Origin: Scytonema sp035967975
GTDB lineage: Bacteria > Cyanobacteriota > Cyanobacteriia > Cyanobacteriales > Nostocaceae
Direction: 5' to 3'
Assembly: GCA_035967975.1 (NCBI GenBank)
Contig: JAWQFQ010000029.1
Coordinates: 1-64,000, forward strand
Length of the DNA stretch: 64,000 nt
This document shows positions 61,221-64,000 of the stretch, one piece after another. Numbering within the stretch: position 1 is the stretch's first letter; every line of letters starts with the position of its first letter. Below the pieces are notes generated by a model, which was not told the origin of the DNA, searched no databases, and saw nothing but the letters and a program-made list of their open reading frames with translations. The translations under genes and the position numbers were made by a program.

Positions 61221-64000
61221 TGTCTTTTAATGTTTCATCTTGGACAATTAAAAAACCTGTTCCTACAATAGTTTTATTCTTGATTTTGACTGTTGTGGGT
61301 TGGTTTTCGTTTCTGAATTTGGGGATTGATACTAACCCTAATATTGATGTTCCCACTGTTCAGGTTAGGGTGACTCAACCGGGTGCGGGTCCAGCAGAAT
61401 TGGAATTTCAAGTCACGAAAAAAGTTGAAGACGCTGTTGCTGGATTGGGTAATATTGATGAGTTACGCTCAACGGTCAGTGATGGTGTATCAATAACTAC
61501 GATAAATTTTGTTTTGGGGACGAATAGCGATCGCGCTACGAATGATGTCCGGAATGCGATCGCCCAAATTCGTCAAAATCTTCCTCAAGATATCAACGAC
61601 CCGATTGTGCAACGGGTAGAATTTGCCGGCAGTGCAATTATGACCTACGTGGTCTCCTCTGACAAGCGGTCTGTGGAAGAATTGAGTTATCTTGTTGACC
61701 AAACCATCAGCCGTGGTTTATTAGCGGTCAGAGGAGTTGCACAAGTCAGGCGTATCGGTGGGGTTAACCGAGAAATCCGCATCAATCTTAATCCTAACCG
61801 ATTGGAGTCGTTAGGGATTACCGCTACTCAAGTTAACGACCAAATTCGGGCTTTTAACATTAACTTACCTGGTGGACGTGCGGAAGTTGGTGGTAGCGAA
61901 CAAAACATCCGTACTCTTGGGAGTGCTGCTAGTGTAGACGCTTTAAGAAATTATGAAATTGTCCTACCTGAAGGTGGTTCTGTACCTTTATCCAGTCTGG
62001 GAACTATAGATGATAGTTTTGCGGATGTGCGACAATCCGCTAGCTTAAACAACAAACCCGTCGTAGCCTTCCAGGTTTTACGTAGCACTGGAAGCGTTAT
62101 GGTGACAGTGGAAGAAGGAGTGAAAGCTGCGGTCAAAGAACTGCAAGAAACGCTTCCTCCGGATGTGAAGCTGGAATTAATTTTTACTAGAGCCTCTTTT
62201 GTTAGGAATTCCTACAACAGCACAATGGATGAATTGCTCCAAGCTTCTGTACTGGCTGTCTTAGTAATATTAGTATTTTTACGAGATTGGAGAGCAACAT
62301 TAATTACAGCAATCACTTTGCCACTCTCAATTATTCCTACCTTTGCTGTACAGTATGCATTGGGGTACACCCTTAACAATATGACTTTGTTGGGATTGGG
62401 TTTGGCGGTGGGAAACTTGGTAGATGATGCTGTCGTAGAAATTGAAAACATGGAACGACACGTCGCAATGGGTAAAACGCCTGTTCAGGCTGCGTTTGAC
62501 TCGTCTGCTGAAGTTGGTCTGGCTGTGATAGCGACTTCAGCAACAATTATCGCAGTCTTTCTACCTGTTGCGTTTATGGGTGGCGTTCCCGGTCAGTTCT
62601 TCCAACCTTTTGCTATCACTGTCGTCTCTGCTACCGTCTTCTCCACCGCAGTAGCCCGAATGGTAACCCCAATGATGGGTGCGTATCTGTTGAAGAGTAA
62701 GCAAAAAGAGCAGGGGAACGGGGTAGCCAAGGAGCCGCATAGGAATTTCTTCCCTACACCCCACACCCCACACCCAAAACCCCATTCCCGCCGTTTTCAA
62801 CCCTACAAATCTCTCCTTCAATGGTCGTTACGACACAAGTTGACCACAATGGGAATTGCGATCGCATTCTTCCTGGGAAGTTTAATGCTAGTTCCTTTGA
62901 TTCCTAAGGGATTGGTTGATGGTGGTGACATTGGAATTTCTACGCTTTCTGTAGAACTACCGCCTGGTTCAACGTTAGAAGATACCAAAAAGGTCACAAC
63001 ACAAATTACCAACCTTGTGAAGCAAAATCCTAACGTTATCAATGTTTTATCAACGGAAGAAGTCAATTCTGCTACAGTCGATTTCCAACTGAAACCCAAA
63101 GAAGAAGGACGATTAATCTCCCAAACAGAATTTGAACAGAAAGTGCGCCCCTTATTTACAAAAATTCCAGGGGCGAGAATTAGTTTTCAAAGCGCTGGGG
63201 CTGTTGGCGGACGTAAGGATTTAACCGTACTGCTACGAAGCGATATCCCACAAGCGTTACAGCAAGCTGCGGACGCATTAGAAAAACAAATGCGGACGAT
63301 ACCAGGAGTTGTAGACATTTCTTCTAGCGCCAGTTTAGTGAAACCAGAAATTTTGGTGATTCCTAATCCTCAAAGGGCGGCTGATTTAGGGGTGACAGTG
63401 CAAGCGATCGCCCGGACTGCTTCCCTTGCTACAATAGGAGAAAGTGACGCTAACTTAGCAAAATTCAATTTAAGCGATCGTCAAATCCCCATTCGCGTAC
63501 AAATTGACCCCAAAGCACGTGAGAATATCAATACGCTCAAAAATCTGCAAATCCCCAGTCAAAATGGTAGCTTAGTCCCCCTTGTGGCTGTTGCAGACAT
63601 CCGTTTTGGTAGCAGCCCTGCCACAATAAACCGATACGATCGCTCCCGTCAAGTATCTATAGAAGCAAACTTAGAAGGCACATCCTTGGGAAATGCACTC
63701 AACGCAGTGTATGAACTCCCTGCATTGCAAAACTTACCACCAGGAGTCAAACTCCAAAACTCTGGTGACGCCAAGATAATGTCTGATATTTTTAGTCGTT
63801 TTGGCAGCGCACTGGGATTAGCCTTAATGTGTATTTATGCGATTCTCGTTTTGTTGTACAACAACTTTCTTCATCCCCTCACAATCATGGTTGCATTACC
63901 CTTATGTCTAGGAGGCGCACTCACGGGCTTGATGGTTGCACAAAAAGCCCTAGGAATCTATGCCTTAATTGGTATCGTGCTATTGATGGGGATTGTGACA
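61221..64000 (+). CDS. RND efflux pump, inner-membrane subunit (partial, runs off the window)
   Basis: An open frame from ATG 61221 to the window end (about 926 codons) with the N-terminus SSWTIKKPVPTIVLFLILTV, the porter domain, GLAVGNLVDDAVVEIENMER (the conserved RND acidic segment), and ATIIAVFLPVAFMGGVPGQF. It is of the HAE1/AcrB family, exporting hydrophobic compounds with the adaptor encoded upstream and an outer-membrane partner not seen here. Near 62740-62780 the cytoplasmic loop contains TPHTPHPKPHSRR, encoded by a CCCCACACC repeat, so a repeat has inserted in frame. The C-terminus lies beyond 64000. Confidence 0.92.

Noticed and set aside
343..64000. tRNA, rRNA or a DGR reverse transcriptase in the window
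   Set aside because: None could be recognised: no tRNA-like cloverleaf or rRNA sequence was seen, and no open frame shows reverse transcriptase motifs such as the YxDD box in a suitable context.

Overview
The window looks like a chromosomal piece of a filamentous, Nostocales-type cyanobacterium. The octamer GCGATCGC (HIP1) is very frequent, short tandem heptamer repeats and palindromic interspersed repeats fill the spacers, and the gene content is cyanobacterial: Uma2 nucleases, DUF433/DUF5615 pairs, an Anabaena-like aromatic ammonia-lyase, an Npun_R2479-like HD protein and coxBAC-type oxidase genes. No rRNA, tRNA or CRISPR array was recognised.

Layout. 0.3-4 kb: a RecQ helicase fused to a ComF-like phosphoribosyltransferase domain, followed by a DprA-like protein and two tiny cyanobacterial genes (DUF6888/DUF6887 type). 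4.6-11.2 kb: a four-gene operon of alpha/beta hydrolase, caspase-VMAP, MoxR ATPase, and a vWA-HTH-FGE protein; this is a vWA-MoxR-VMAP conflict module. 11.2-19.2 kb: relics and small accessory genes, including a decayed FGE copy, Uma2 genes, an in-frame CoxA/CoxC fusion behind CoxB, a HigA without its toxin, a DUF433/DUF5615 pair and broken pieces of a contractile injection system. 19.5-31.4 kb: mostly housekeeping (NadB, a peroxiredoxin-like protein, a second DUF433/DUF5615 pair, a di-haem cytochrome c, SodC, TldE/TldD, a CPBP protease). 31.8-38.8 kb: a minus-strand operon of aromatic ammonia-lyase, ligase-carrier-reductase, O-methyltransferase and P450. This enzyme set matches a phenylpropanoid (monolignol-like) route from an aromatic amino acid to a methoxylated aryl aldehyde. 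39.5-47 kb: a TerB-like protein, a giant membrane protein, an SDR and an Rpn-type nuclease interrupted by a 100-N assembly gap. 47.6-53.5 kb: a VapBC-like pair and a second MoxR-vWA-FGE module, with a CHAT protease convergent to it. 54.5-57 kb: a graveyard of an ISAs1 transposase fragment inserted into an integrase fragment, plus small genes. 57-64 kb: an ABC permease, an HD protein and an RND efflux pair, the pump gene running off the window end.

The observations I rate highest are: (1) the phenylpropanoid-like operon, whose ammonia-lyase has an unusual Tyr-His selectivity pair; (2) C-terminal tails of both FGE-domain proteins that look like variable regions of a diversity-generating retroelement, linking the two MoxR/vWA modules to targeted diversification although no reverse transcriptase is visible here; (3) the CoxA-CoxC fusion, which lacks the His-x-His haem ligands; (4) a palindromic repeat found in spacers and also in frame inside two genes; and (5) the RecQ-PRTase/DprA pair as a possible nucleic-acid defence or uptake system.
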